A stretch of 64,000 nucleotides of DNA, taken from the NCBI GenBank assembly GCA_945913015.1, contig CAMECH010000007.1:30749-94748 (forward strand), given 5' to 3'. Of the stretch, positions 55,357-63,930 are shown one piece after another. Position 1 is the first letter of the stretch. Each line of letters opens with the position of its first letter. The position numbers and the translations under genes are program-made. The notes below the pieces were generated by a model, which saw only the letters and a list, made by a program, of their open reading frames with translations, had not been told where the DNA came from and made no database searches. The stretch is from an uncultured Bacteroides sp. (GTDB taxonomy: Bacteria > Bacillota > Clostridia > Lachnospirales > Lachnospiraceae).

Positions 55357-56535
55357 TTAGTGATGGAACAGTCTCATTCCCGAGAAGCTCATTACCATGT
55401 TGTGTTTGTTGCAGGCAGCAATTACGTTGTCATCACGAACTGAACCACCCGGCTGTGCAACATATTTAACACCGCTCTTGAATGCTCTTTCTATATTATC
55501 ACCGAATGGGAAGAACGCATCTGAGCCAAGCGCAACATCTGTATTCTTATCAAGCCATGCACGCTTCTCCTCTCTTGTAAATACAGGAGGCTTTTCCTCA
55601 AAAATATTTTCCCACACGCCATCAGCAAGCACATCCATATAATCATCACTGATATAAATATCGATTGTGTTATCTCTGTCCGGACGTCCGATTCCCTGCT
55701 TGAATTTAAGGTTGAGAACCTGAGGTGCCTGACGTAAAAACCAGTTGTCAGCCTTACTTCCTGCAAGACGTGTACAGTGTATTCTTGACTGCTGTCCGGC
55801 GCCGATTCCGATTGCCTGTCCGCCCTTTGCATAGCATACAGAATTTGACTGTGTATACTTAAGAGTAATCAGGGCAATGATAAGGTCAATCTTTGCTGAC
55901 TCAGGAAGTTCCTTGTTATCAGTAACAATTTCGCCAAGGAATTTCTCATCGATAACTACTTCATTGCGTCCCTGTTCAAATGTAATGCCATAAACCTGTT
56001 TACGCTCAACCGGTGCCGGTTTATATGACGGATCAATCTGAATTACATTGTAATTGCCCTTCTTCTTTGCTTTGAGGATTTCCAGTGCCTCCGGCTCATA
56101 TCCCGGTGCAATTACACCATCAGAAACCTCTCTCTTAATAAGCATTGCTGTGCTTACGTCACATACATCCGAAAGAGAAATAAAATCTCCGAATGATGAC
56201 ATTCTGTCTGCGCCTCTCGCCCTTGCATATGCACATGCAAGCGGTGAAAGCTCTTCCTTCACATCATCAACCCAGTAAATTTTACGTTCAACCTCTGTGA
56301 GCGGAAGTCCTACTGCTGCGCCCGCAGGTGATACATGCTTAAATGAAGTTGCTGCAGGAAGATTGGTAGCTGCCTTTAACTCCTTAACAAGCTGCCAACC
56401 GTTAAATGCGTCAAGGAAATTAATATATCCCGGCTTTCCGTTAAGCACGGTTATCGGAAGTTCTCCTTCTTCCATATAGATTCTTGATGGCTTCTGATTA
56501 GGATTGCAGCCATATTTTAACTCTAATTCCTTCAT
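55357..56535 (-). CDS. purH: AICAR formyltransferase, stand-alone (PurH C-terminal domain type)
   Basis: Formylates AICAR with 10-formyl-THF. It has 392 residues covering only the transformylase half of classical PurH: MKELELKYGCNPNQKPSRIY, AATSFKHVSPAGAAVGLPL with the catalytic Lys-His, LKYTQSNSVCYAKGGQAIGIGAGQQSRIHC, and the end FFPFGDNIERAF followed by QPGGSVRDDNVI. The IMP cyclohydrolase half is absent; that activity is supplied by the PurO-type gene 57 bp upstream. ATG 56535 has GGAGGAACGGTA. The gene symbol is used for the activity; the fold matches the purV/AICARFT-only group. Confidence 0.93.
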   Translation of the reverse strand: MKELELKYGCNPNQKPSRIYMEEGELPITVLNGKPGYINFLDAFNGWQLVKELKAATNLPAATSFKHVSPAGAAVGLPLTEVERKIYWVDDVKEELSPLACAYARARGADRMSSFGDFISLSDVCDVSTAMLIKREVSDGVIAPGYEPEALEILKAKKKGNYNVIQIDPSYKPAPVERKQVYGITFEQGRNEVVIDEKFLGEIVTDNKELPESAKIDLIIALITLKYTQSNSVCYAKGGQAIGIGAGQQSRIHCTRLAGSKADNWFLRQAPQVLNLKFKQGIGRPDRDNTIDIYISDDYMDVLADGVWENIFEEKPPVFTREEKRAWLDKNTDVALGSDAFFPFGDNIERAFKSGVKYVAQPGGSVRDDNVIAACNKHNMVMSFSGMRLFHH

Positions 56536-56592
56536 TACCGTTCCTCCATGATGCCAGTAAATCTGAAGCATCATATTTCCTTTCTTTGTTAA

Positions 56593-57306
56593 TTATTTAT
56601 TTTTATTAATAATTCTTGTCTCGTACTTGCCTGTTGCTATATCAATAAAGCGCACAAACAGCGAAACCTTATTATCCTCGTTAAGATTGTCCCAGACAGT
56701 ATTGGTAAATGTATCAATGTCACCGCTGATATCAACCCATGTCGGTTCTCCCTCAAAGCTTGGAAGCGGATTGCCATCCTGCATATATGTATGGATAAAA
56801 TGTCCTTCACCTGCAACCGGATTCTCATAATTAAATGTATAACGGTTGCATGCATCAGGATTGCCGTTGTTGCTCTTAAGAATTGACATCTGATATCCGA
56901 ATGTGCCGTCCTTGATATCCATGATACCTGAAATTCTAGGTGTAAAGTTAGGTGCATCCGGTTCAAATTCACGTGTAAGCAGTGACTGTTCAAATGTCTT
57001 ACCCTCGCTCATAAGGTCATAAACCGTATCTGTCTGGTCACCATTGGTAACGATTGTATAATTACCGAGCACACGTACCGGTGCATATATAATAAGACTT
57101 GGGTCGCTCAGTTTTGACGGGTCAAATGCCTGTGTTCGGATACCTTCTCCATCTTCCACAAACACTCTGTTGCGGCTGTTTTCGCTTCTTCCCATAATAA
57201 AATAAGCTGTCACAGCCTTACTTCCGTCCTCTGACTTTCCGATTACAATACCTCTTCCCGGGTATGTAGTCTTAGATAATTCACTCTTTAACGAAATCAT
57301 TTCCAT
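56593..57306 (-). CDS. purO: IMP cyclohydrolase, PurO type
   Basis: Closes the IMP ring from FAICAR, 237 residues. The protein is of the archaeal-type PurO family (COG3363): LSKTTYPGRGIVIGKSEDGSKAVTAYFIMGRSENSRNRVF at the N-terminus, DPSLIIYAPVRVLGNYTIVTNGDQTDTVY, and PRISGIMDIKDG. Adjacent to the stand-alone AICAR transformylase, it completes the pathway. ATG 57306 is about 11 bp from GAGG; ATG 57300 is an alternative. Gene order is sigma-like gene, purO, transformylase. Confidence 0.9.
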   Translation of the reverse strand: MEMISLKSELSKTTYPGRGIVIGKSEDGSKAVTAYFIMGRSENSRNRVFVEDGEGIRTQAFDPSKLSDPSLIIYAPVRVLGNYTIVTNGDQTDTVYDLMSEGKTFEQSLLTREFEPDAPNFTPRISGIMDIKDGTFGYQMSILKSNNGNPDACNRYTFNYENPVAGEGHFIHTYMQDGNPLPSFEGEPTWVDISGDIDTFTNTVWDNLNEDNKVSLFVRFIDIATGKYETRIINKNK

Positions 57307-57361
57307 GGCAAATATTTCCTCTCAAATTTTTATGTATTTCTGAATAATGATATCATAAATA

Positions 57362-58222
57362 TTAATCAGGTACAATCACATTTTCAATCTTATTGGCTGA
57401 CAGTCTCAGTGTCTCTTTTACTTCGTCCTCTGCCACATGCATAAACTCTGCGAGTTCTGCAGTCGTAAGTTTCCTGCCGTATTCCTTATATGCTGTTTCT
57501 GCCGCATCATTAACAGCATTTACTTTTGACAGAATTTTATTGCCGGCCATCTTCTCTCCCGTCTGCTCTTCAATCAGTCTGTTTACACTCCGCTCTACAC
57601 GTTCAATAATATAGCTGTCAAGTCTTACGCTCAAATCAGTCCAGTCATCTATGTTGCCTGAGTCCATAACATCAAATGCATCCAGTTCCTTCATCCAGTC
57701 ACGTTTTCCAAGTTCATCCATGACAACGACATTGCCTTCCTGAATCAAATCCATAAGTGCAACGCCTTTTCCCGCATACGGACGCACCCAGTCAACAATC
57801 TGCAAAAAATAATTATTGATTATCACATTCCTGGACTCCACATCCTTGTCACACACATCCTGTAAAATTACGGCCTGTGTTGTACGGCTTAACGGTACAA
57901 TCGACTTTAAATCTTCAAGATACATCGAAAGAAGCTGTTCTTCCTGAGCATCTGTCACATTTTCAGCCGGCGTATCCTCCTGTACCTGCATCTTTTCAGA
58001 CTCCTCCAGCATTTTCCCAAACTTATCATCCGTAAGCTTGACATCTGTAAGTTCAATCTGATTTGACTTGAGATATCCTGCAATCATCTGCCATTTTTCA
58101 TCATCTAACTCGACGTCATGTCCGATGCAGTCAAGTACATCATTTTTTGAGACCTTATTATCATTGGACTTAGCAAAAATTCTTAAATTTTCAAGTGCCT
58201 CTATAAATAACTGCTGTTCCAT
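57362..58222 (-). CDS. Sigma-70-like protein lacking region 4
   Basis: 286-residue protein with pieces of a primary sigma factor. Residues ~1-60 resemble region 1.1 (VSKNDVLDCIGHDVELDDEKWQMIAGYLKSNQIEL). MYLEDLKSIVPLSR resembles region 1.2. SRNVIINNYFLQIVDWVRPYAGKGVALMDLIQEGNVVVMDELGK matches regions 2.1-2.2, the core-binding part. GRKLTTAELAEFMHVAEDEVKETLRLS matches region 3. The aromatic/basic -10 recognition segment (2.3-2.4) is replaced by acidic sequence, and the protein ends where region 4 would start. It could bind core RNA polymerase without promoter recognition. Start ATG 58222; GGAGG lies 13 bp upstream. Confidence 0.75.
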   Translation of the reverse strand: MEQQLFIEALENLRIFAKSNDNKVSKNDVLDCIGHDVELDDEKWQMIAGYLKSNQIELTDVKLTDDKFGKMLEESEKMQVQEDTPAENVTDAQEEQLLSMYLEDLKSIVPLSRTTQAVILQDVCDKDVESRNVIINNYFLQIVDWVRPYAGKGVALMDLIQEGNVVVMDELGKRDWMKELDAFDVMDSGNIDDWTDLSVRLDSYIIERVERSVNRLIEEQTGEKMAGNKILSKVNAVNDAAETAYKEYGRKLTTAELAEFMHVAEDEVKETLRLSANKIENVIVPD

Positions 58223-58267
58223 AATACTGCATAAACCTCCATATCGGAAATTCTGCCGTTAATACAA

Positions 58268-58305
58268 AAATGCGCCACACCTGTCTATGACTGTATGACG
58301 CATTT
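58268..58305 (-). terminator. Intrinsic terminator after the BceB-like gene
   Basis: AAATGCG(T/C)CA pairs across 58268-58278 and 58296-58305, followed on the minus strand by TTTTTGT. Confidence 0.65.
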
Positions 58306-58386
58306 AATCTGCATTGCAGGCTAAAGATAAATATACCATTGCCTATGCATTTTTGCAAATGTTGTATAATAATTATACATATATGT

Positions 58387-60390
58387 TTAAGATACTATTC
58401 TGTAATATACCCTGGCTGTCACGCTGTAAATCACAATATATGCCGCCGCAAACACAACAAATGATGCCGCCGCACATGCAATATAAAGATTTGTATTTGA
58501 CATATTAAGCATCGCCATAAGCTTTGAAACCATCGGGAATGCGACTGACATGTGTATTCCTGCTACAATAAGCGGCAGAAAAAATACTGTAAGCACCTGT
58601 GAGCGTATCGCCTGTTTAACTTCACTGTGACTTAACCCAACCTTCTGCATAATTTCAAAGCGCTGTCTGTCATCATACCCTTCCGAAATCTGCTTATAAT
58701 AAATTATCAGTACTGTAGCTATGATAAACAGCACGCCAAGAAAAATACCAAGGAAAAACAGTCCGCCATACACACTCATCATGCCTTTTCTGTTTCCGGA
58801 CCTGAATTCTGTATCAACATCATATCCGGTCTGAGAAATTACATCATCCATCTCATTATAAAATGAAGACAGTTCTTCTAAATCTGCTTTCGCATCGAAA
58901 CCGTAATAATATCTGATTACACCCTTCACGATTCCGAGTCCTTCATTTGATGACGACATAAAATCACTTATATGATGCATTTCTTCCAAATCCCGTACTA
59001 CTATATAATGCGCATCTGCAATATTGGAAGCAACGACTCCGTTACAGCACGGCATATCTTGTAACACCTGTTTGACTCTGTAATTACAGTCAAAAACCGA
59101 AAGCGTATCACCTGCATATTTATCTCCGTCTGAATAGATAAGTATTTCATCATTTCCAAGCACATAGCTTTTACCGCTTATCGAATTATAATCTTCGAGA
59201 CTCAGAAACACAAGAATATTAATATCGTCCAGTGCATTTACAATATTTCCTATTTCACTCTGGTTAGTAATAAAACCATCACCACCGCGCACCGCTGAAA
59301 TTGCAATATAATAATATCCCAATTCACTCTTTACGCGTATATTATTCTCCTGCTGCAGTTCCTTTATCTTAGAAACAATTTCTTCATTATGTCCGGTCTC
59401 CTTCTCATAAGAATATACTGAAAACTCATTTGGATAACGTGTATGCATAATGTCCTCAAAGCCAATCATGATAGACGTTGTTGATGAGGCCATAATAAGA
59501 ACCATTGTTGAAAGCACACATATATTAGCAAGTCCCACTGCATTTTGTTTCATTCTGTAAATCATACCTGAAACAGTTATAAAATGCTTCGTTCTGTAAT
59601 AGTATTTTTTATTTTTCCTAAGCATTTTAAGAAATACAATACTCCCCGCTGTGAACAGCAAATATGTTGCTATTATAACAAGAATCGCAGCTATAAAAAA
59701 TGCATATATTGATGTAATTGGATTTTTCGTTGTCAGTGCAATATAGTATCCTGCGCCAAGTGTCAATACTCCCAGCAGTGCTATAAACCATTTGCTTTTC
59801 GGCTCCTTTTCGCCGACATTCCCACCCTTAAGCAAATCCACCGGATTAGACACACGCAGCATATTAATTGATTTAAGTAACATCAGTGCAAATATAACAC
59901 AAAAAAACACAGCCGTGTAACGTATAACACTACCGGATATATAAAATCCAAGAGGTATATTTCCGCCAATCATTTTGGCAATAAGCAGAAACATAATTTT
60001 ATCAAGTGCTATTCCACAGGCAATACCGAATGTAATTGCTATAACTGAAACAATCAGCGACTCTATCGCAATCACCTTAGCAAGATGCTTTTTCTCCATT
60101 CCAAGAATATTGAATAAGCCAAACTCTTTCTTCCTGTTCTTCATTAAGAAACTGTTTGTGTAAAAAAGAAATATAAAAGAAAATACAGCTACTATTCCGC
60201 TCCCCATTGAAAGCAGAGCGCTAAGTGTCTTATCCCCAACCATTTCACTTACGCCCGGATTCATTGAAAGTGATTTCATAATATAAAAAAACATAACAGT
60301 CAATATGCATGTAAGAATATATGGTATATATACCCTGCTGTTTTTCTTAATATTACTCAATGCAATCTTTGTATAAAAGCCTCTACTCAA
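58387..60390 (-). CDS. BceB-like ABC transporter permease (FtsX family)
   Basis: About 667-residue permease of the BceAB class, which confers resistance to or senses cell-wall-active peptides. About ten transmembrane helices: one, then two FtsX-type bundles, with a large (~220 residue) extracellular domain between TM7 and TM8 (from about GFEDIMHTRYPNEFSVYSY to DVDTEFRSGNRKG). NRKKEFGLFNILGMEKKH is the cytoplasmic coupling segment of FtsX proteins. The start is unclear: TTG 60390 with AGGTGG upstream or GTG 60402, which overlaps the end of the ATPase gene. The peptide is unknown. Confidence 0.9.
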   Translation of the reverse strand: MSRGFYTKIALSNIKKNSRVYIPYILTCILTVMFFYIMKSLSMNPGVSEMVGDKTLSALLSMGSGIVAVFSFIFLFYTNSFLMKNRKKEFGLFNILGMEKKHLAKVIAIESLIVSVIAITFGIACGIALDKIMFLLIAKMIGGNIPLGFYISGSVIRYTAVFFCVIFALMLLKSINMLRVSNPVDLLKGGNVGEKEPKSKWFIALLGVLTLGAGYYIALTTKNPITSIYAFFIAAILVIIATYLLFTAGSIVFLKMLRKNKKYYYRTKHFITVSGMIYRMKQNAVGLANICVLSTMVLIMASSTTSIMIGFEDIMHTRYPNEFSVYSYEKETGHNEEIVSKIKELQQENNIRVKSELGYYYIAISAVRGGDGFITNQSEIGNIVNALDDINILVFLSLEDYNSISGKSYVLGNDEILIYSDGDKYAGDTLSVFDCNYRVKQVLQDMPCCNGVVASNIADAHYIVVRDLEEMHHISDFMSSSNEGLGIVKGVIRYYYGFDAKADLEELSSFYNEMDDVISQTGYDVDTEFRSGNRKGMMSVYGGLFFLGIFLGVLFIIATVLIIYYKQISEGYDDRQRFEIMQKVGLSHSEVKQAIRSQVLTVFFLPLIVAGIHMSVAFPMVSKLMAMLNMSNTNLYIACAAASFVVFAAAYIVIYSVTARVYYRIVS

Positions 60391-61150
60391 CTCTATCACC
60401 ACCTGTCGCTAATAAAGTAAGAGTATCGGATATCTTCTGATACATCTGTTCATTACTGCTGCCGCCGCGGTAAATTTGGTGAAACACTTCCCCATCTTTA
60501 ATAAACAGCACCCTTCCTGCGTGGCTTGCCGCTTTTGTTGAATGTGTTACCATAAGAATTGTCTGCCCCTCCTTATTAATTCCCGAAAACACATCAAGCA
60601 GGCTGTCCGTTGATTTTGAATCAAGTGCTCCAGTCGGCTCATCCGCAAGAATTATCTGTGGCTGCGTAATCAGCGCCCTTGCTACTGCTGCACGCTGTTT
60701 CTGCCCTCCTGATACTTCATACGGGTACTTTTCAAGCAAATCGCTTATGCCCAGCCTCCACGCTATCGGATTAAGCTTCTGTTCCATCTCATTTACGCTC
60801 TTCTTGGCAAGAACAAGCGGAAGCAGAATATTGTCCTTAATTGAAAATGTGTCCAGCAGGTTAAAATCCTGAAATACAAAGCCCAGATTATCCCTGCGAA
60901 ATGAGGCAATTTCTTTTTCCTTTATCTGTGACAAATCAATGTCATTAAGGAGAACCTTGCCACTTGTCGGCTTATCAAGCGCGGCAAGAATGTTCAAAAG
61001 AGTCGTCTTACCCGAACCTGACTCTCCCATAATCGCCACATACTCACCCTGTTCAACAGAAAAAGACACATTAGTCAATGCCTGTACATTGTTCCCGCCA
61101 AAACGCGTAGTATAAATTTTTTTGAGACATTGTACTTCCAATACTTTCAT
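60383..61150 (-). CDS. BceA-like ABC transporter ATPase
   Basis: 255-residue ATPase partner of the permease. Walker A GESGSGKTT (~41), Q-loop VFQDFNLL, signature VSGGQKQR, Walker B IILADEPTGALD and H-loop LMVTHSTKAA are all intact. ATG 61150 is the start; an ATG 5 bp upstream hits a stop at once. GGAGGATAGA, the right end of repeat copy 3, is the ribosome site. The histidine kinase and response regulator lie upstream on the same strand. Confidence 0.95.
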   Translation of the reverse strand: MKVLEVQCLKKIYTTRFGGNNVQALTNVSFSVEQGEYVAIMGESGSGKTTLLNILAALDKPTSGKVLLNDIDLSQIKEKEIASFRRDNLGFVFQDFNLLDTFSIKDNILLPLVLAKKSVNEMEQKLNPIAWRLGISDLLEKYPYEVSGGQKQRAAVARALITQPQIILADEPTGALDSKSTDSLLDVFSGINKEGQTILMVTHSTKAASHAGRVLFIKDGEVFHQIYRGGSSNEQMYQKISDTLTLLATGGDRVE

Positions 61151-61157
61151 TTCATTC

Positions 61158-61260
61158 TATCCTCCATTCCGCAGACACTTAAGCAAAAAAGAAATCACGA
61201 GCCGGTCAGATTTGGATCTGCAATAACGGCTTGTTTATGGCGCCTGCTGTGTCTTAAGAA
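61158..61260 (-). repeat. Four-hairpin RBS-associated repeat, degenerate copy 3 (upstream of BceA-like gene)
   Basis: Matches copies 1 and 2 from the ribosome-site end (cctccattccgcagac at 61161) through cacgagcc, cagatttgg, ggcttgttt and ggcgcctg. The first hairpin is lost and the last one has lost pairing (aagcaaaaaag replaces the second arm). It has the same orientation and the same position, just before a start codon. The left flank has no duplicate of GGAGGATA. Confidence 0.75.
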
Positions 61261-61266
61261 TAACAA

Positions 61267-61312
61267 AAGGCCGACGTCACCGACATTTATTCATGTGACA
61301 TTTCGGCCGTTT
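61267..61312 (-). terminator. Terminator-like hairpin after the histidine kinase gene
   Basis: GGCCGA (61269-61274) plus GTCAC (61276-61280) pair with GTGAC (61295-61299) and TCGGCC (61303-61308). On minus it is followed by TTTTGTT. It separates bceRS from bceAB expression. Confidence 0.7.
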
Positions 61313-61332
61313 TATATGACATTTTTGTAAGG

Positions 61333-62316
61333 TCAGAATCGGAGCATAAAAACCGAGCCTTTCTTTGGCTCTGATTGTGCTGTTATTTCAACAGATAGTT
61401 TGTGTGCCGCCTCTTTACACAGATAAAGTCCCAAGCCTGTAGACTTTTTATCTGAACGCCCATTATATCCCGTAAATCCTTTTTCAAATATCCTTGGCAA
61501 ATCCTCCGGTGCAATGCCAATACCGGTATCTGATATTTTAAGTACCTTTTCATCTGTCATTTCAATAGTTATTATTCCGCTGTTAGTATATTTAACTGCG
61601 TTCGACAAAAGCTGCTCAACAATAAACAAAAGCCACTTTTCATCTGTAACAACCGTAACCTTCACAGGTTTATATACGAGCTTAATGCGTTTTCTTATAA
61701 ATGATAATGCATATTTATGTACTGCCTGCTTTATAATGGAGTCAATCTCATACTCCTTAAATACAAAATCAGTTGAACTGCTGCCAAGCCGAAGATATGA
61801 CAAAACCATCCCCACATACTGTTCAATCCGAAATAACTCTGCCGCCAGCTCTCTGTGTTCCTCCGTATCCTCTCCCTGCAGAATCATCTGCATAACCGAA
61901 ATCGGTGTTTTAATCTGGTGTACCCAGATAGTGTAATAATCAATACTGTCCTGCTCTTTTGCCTTATTCTCAGTCAAATGTGCAATATTAATATCACCAA
62001 GTGCTTTCACCATAGCACTGTAATCTTTTTCTGAAAGCGTAAACGGTTCAGGCAGCTTATTATAATCCAGTTCTATATTTTTTAAAATTCTCTGTCTTTT
62101 TCCATGTTCTCTGTAATATACCGCAAACCTGACAGGCAATATTACTATTACTAAGGCAATGCACAGGGCTGATGCATAAATTACAGCTTCAACCTCCAGA
62201 TTATAAAGGGAAAATATCATTGCGAAAATTCCTGCAAATATAACAAACACTACAATCGAAAAACATTTTTCCCAGATAAAGCTTCCGATTAACCTGTACC
62301 ACTTTTTATCCTTCAT
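61333..62316 (-). CDS. BceS-like intramembrane-sensing histidine kinase
   Basis: About 327-residue sensor kinase. Two N-terminal transmembrane helices (FSIVVFVIFAGIFAMIFSL and AVIYASALCIALVIVILPV) are joined by a very short loop, the mark of kinases that sense through the BceAB transporter. The phosphoacceptor is in WVHQIKTPISVMQM. N box ELLSNAVKYT-type (VEQLLSNAVKYTN), G1 ISDTGIGIAPEDL and G2 STGLGLYLCKEAA. ATG 62316 with GGAACGGTAT is preferred to the TTG at 62328. Pairs with the adjacent response regulator. Confidence 0.92.
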   Translation of the reverse strand: MKDKKWYRLIGSFIWEKCFSIVVFVIFAGIFAMIFSLYNLEVEAVIYASALCIALVIVILPVRFAVYYREHGKRQRILKNIELDYNKLPEPFTLSEKDYSAMVKALGDINIAHLTENKAKEQDSIDYYTIWVHQIKTPISVMQMILQGEDTEEHRELAAELFRIEQYVGMVLSYLRLGSSSTDFVFKEYEIDSIIKQAVHKYALSFIRKRIKLVYKPVKVTVVTDEKWLLFIVEQLLSNAVKYTNSGIITIEMTDEKVLKISDTGIGIAPEDLPRIFEKGFTGYNGRSDKKSTGLGLYLCKEAAHKLSVEITAQSEPKKGSVFMLRF

Positions 62317-62354
62317 ATACCGTTCCAATTCTCAATAGACATTTTTTCTGCTTT

Positions 62355-63026
62355 CTATTCAACTATATATCCGCTTCCGATTTTTGTCGTAATAAAATTC
62401 TTCAAACCTGCGTTTTCAAGCTTCTTGCGAAGCCTTGTCACATTTACTGTCAGCGTATTCTCCTCCACATAACAATCCATCTGCCACAGTTTCGTCATAA
62501 GAGTATCTCTGCTAACAACCTTGCCTTTATTCTCAAGCATTGTCTGCATAATCCTGAACTCATTTTTAGTCAGTTCAATTTTCTTCCCGTCATATACCAT
62601 TGAAGCATCATTAAGATTAAGCACTGCTCCTCTATGTTCAAGCACTGAAACTTTTCCGGCCATATTATAAGTTCTTCTAAGTATTGCCTGTATCTTTGCC
62701 ATCATAACGCTCAAATCAACTGGCTTTGCTATAAAATCATCTCCGCCCATATTCATAGCCATTACAATATTCATATTATCCGATGCTGAAGAAATGAAAA
62801 CAACCGGAACATTTGAAATTTTCCTTATCTCGTCACACCAGTGATACCCATTAAAAAATGGAAGCATTATATCAACAAGCACCATATGCGGGTCAAAGTC
62901 AGCAAATGTATGCAGCACATTTTGAAAGTCCTCAATAAGTTTTACTTCATTGCCCCACGATTCAATATGCTTTTTCATTACCTGTGCCATAGAAAAATCA
63001 TCTTCTATAATAAGAATCCGGTACAT
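62355..63026 (-). CDS. BceR-like OmpR-family response regulator
   Basis: 223 residues. The receiver domain starts MYRILIIEDDFSMAQV, with phospho-acceptor Asp in MVLVDIMLPFFNG and Lys in FIAKPVD. The winged-helix DNA-binding domain is in the C-terminal ~95 residues (LTKNEFRIMQTMLENKGKVVSRDTLMTKLW to IGSGYIV). ATG 63026 with AGAGG about 10 bp upstream; the reading from 63071 extends without support. Expected to activate the bceAB-like genes, perhaps from a site in the 61151-61332 gap, but no operator is recognised there. Confidence 0.94.
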   Translation of the reverse strand: MYRILIIEDDFSMAQVMKKHIESWGNEVKLIEDFQNVLHTFADFDPHMVLVDIMLPFFNGYHWCDEIRKISNVPVVFISSASDNMNIVMAMNMGGDDFIAKPVDLSVMMAKIQAILRRTYNMAGKVSVLEHRGAVLNLNDASMVYDGKKIELTKNEFRIMQTMLENKGKVVSRDTLMTKLWQMDCYVEENTLTVNVTRLRKKLENAGLKNFITTKIGSGYIVE

Positions 63027-63136
63027 TGCTGTAAATCCTCTCACAAAATAAATTTTATTTAATCTTAGCATTAAAAAGATTTGAATACAACTGATAAAAC
63101 TTTAATTTAAGAATTATAAACGCCTTTCTCTTTACA

Positions 63137-63165
63137 TTGACAAACCCTTTCATTTCGCTTAAACT
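63137..63165 (+). promoter_or_regulatory. Putative promoter of the RpiB-family gene
   Basis: TTGACA (63137-63142), 17 nt, TAAACT (63160-63165), about 57 bp before the start codon. Confidence 0.45.
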
Positions 63166-63222
63166 TTAATAAGGCATGGCTTTTGCCGGTCAAATATATT
63201 AATTATAAAGGAGTTTGTATTA

Positions 63223-63864
63223 ATGAGAATTGCATTAATTAACGAGAACAGTCAGGCTGCAAAGAATGACTTAATCTACACAACACTTAAGAAAGTTGCT
63301 GACTCTAAGGGATTTGAAGTTGATAACTACGGAATGTATGCCGCTGATGATGCAGCGCAGCTTACATATGTACAGAACGGTATTCTTGCTGCTATCCTGC
63401 TTAACAGCGGTGCTGCTGATTTTGTAGTAACAGGATGTGGTACAGGCGAAGGTGCAATGCTCGCACTCAACTCATTCCCGGGCGTAATCTGCGGACATGT
63501 TGTTGACCCTTCAGACGCTTATATGTTTATGCAGATTAACAACGGAAACGCTATATCACTTCCGTTTGCAAAAGGCTTCGGATGGGGCGCAGAGCTTAAC
63601 CTTACATATATCTTTGAGAAACTTTTCGAGGGTGAACCGGGCGGCGGATATCCAAAGGAAAGAGTTGTTCCTGAACAGCGCAATGCCAAAATTCTCAACG
63701 AAGTAAGAAAGGTAGCTTTCAAGGACAGCCTTATCGATATTCTTTCAAATCTTGATCAGGACCTGGTAAAGGGTGCTGTTGCAGGTGAAAAATTCAAAGA
63801 GCTTTTCTTTGCCAACTGCAAATGCGATAAGATGAAGGCTTATGTTGAAAGTCTCCTTGCATAA
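63223..63864 (+). CDS. RpiB/LacA/LacB family sugar-phosphate isomerase
   Basis: 213-residue protein of the ribose-5-phosphate isomerase B / galactose-6-phosphate isomerase family. It begins MRIALINENSQAAKNDLIYTTLK. The active-site Cys is in VVTGCGTGEGAMLALNSFPGV near residue 72. A C-terminal extension of ~60 residues beyond the 150-residue core is typical of a longer clostridial subgroup. GGAG lies about 10 bp upstream of ATG 63223. The true substrate (ribose-, galactose- or another phosphate) is not decided; it stands alone. Confidence 0.88.
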   Translation: MRIALINENSQAAKNDLIYTTLKKVADSKGFEVDNYGMYAADDAAQLTYVQNGILAAILLNSGAADFVVTGCGTGEGAMLALNSFPGVICGHVVDPSDAYMFMQINNGNAISLPFAKGFGWGAELNLTYIFEKLFEGEPGGGYPKERVVPEQRNAKILNEVRKVAFKDSLIDILSNLDQDLVKGAVAGEKFKELFFANCKCDKMKAYVESLLA

Positions 63865-63880
63865 TCAATAATGATTTTTA

Positions 63881-63930
63881 AAACAGGTGCCGCTTTTACT
63901 GTTCTATAGTTAAAGCCGGCATCTGTTTTT
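63881..63930 (+). terminator. Intrinsic terminator after the RpiB-family gene
   Basis: AAACAGGTGCCG pairs with CGGCATCTGTTT (with one mismatch) and is followed by TTATTTG. The last ~70 bp of the window show nothing further. Confidence 0.75.

Noticed and set aside
198..63722. Many long antisense and out-of-frame ORFs over the real genes
   Set aside because: They lie over well-recognised genes on the other strand or frame, have no ribosome sites and show no family features.
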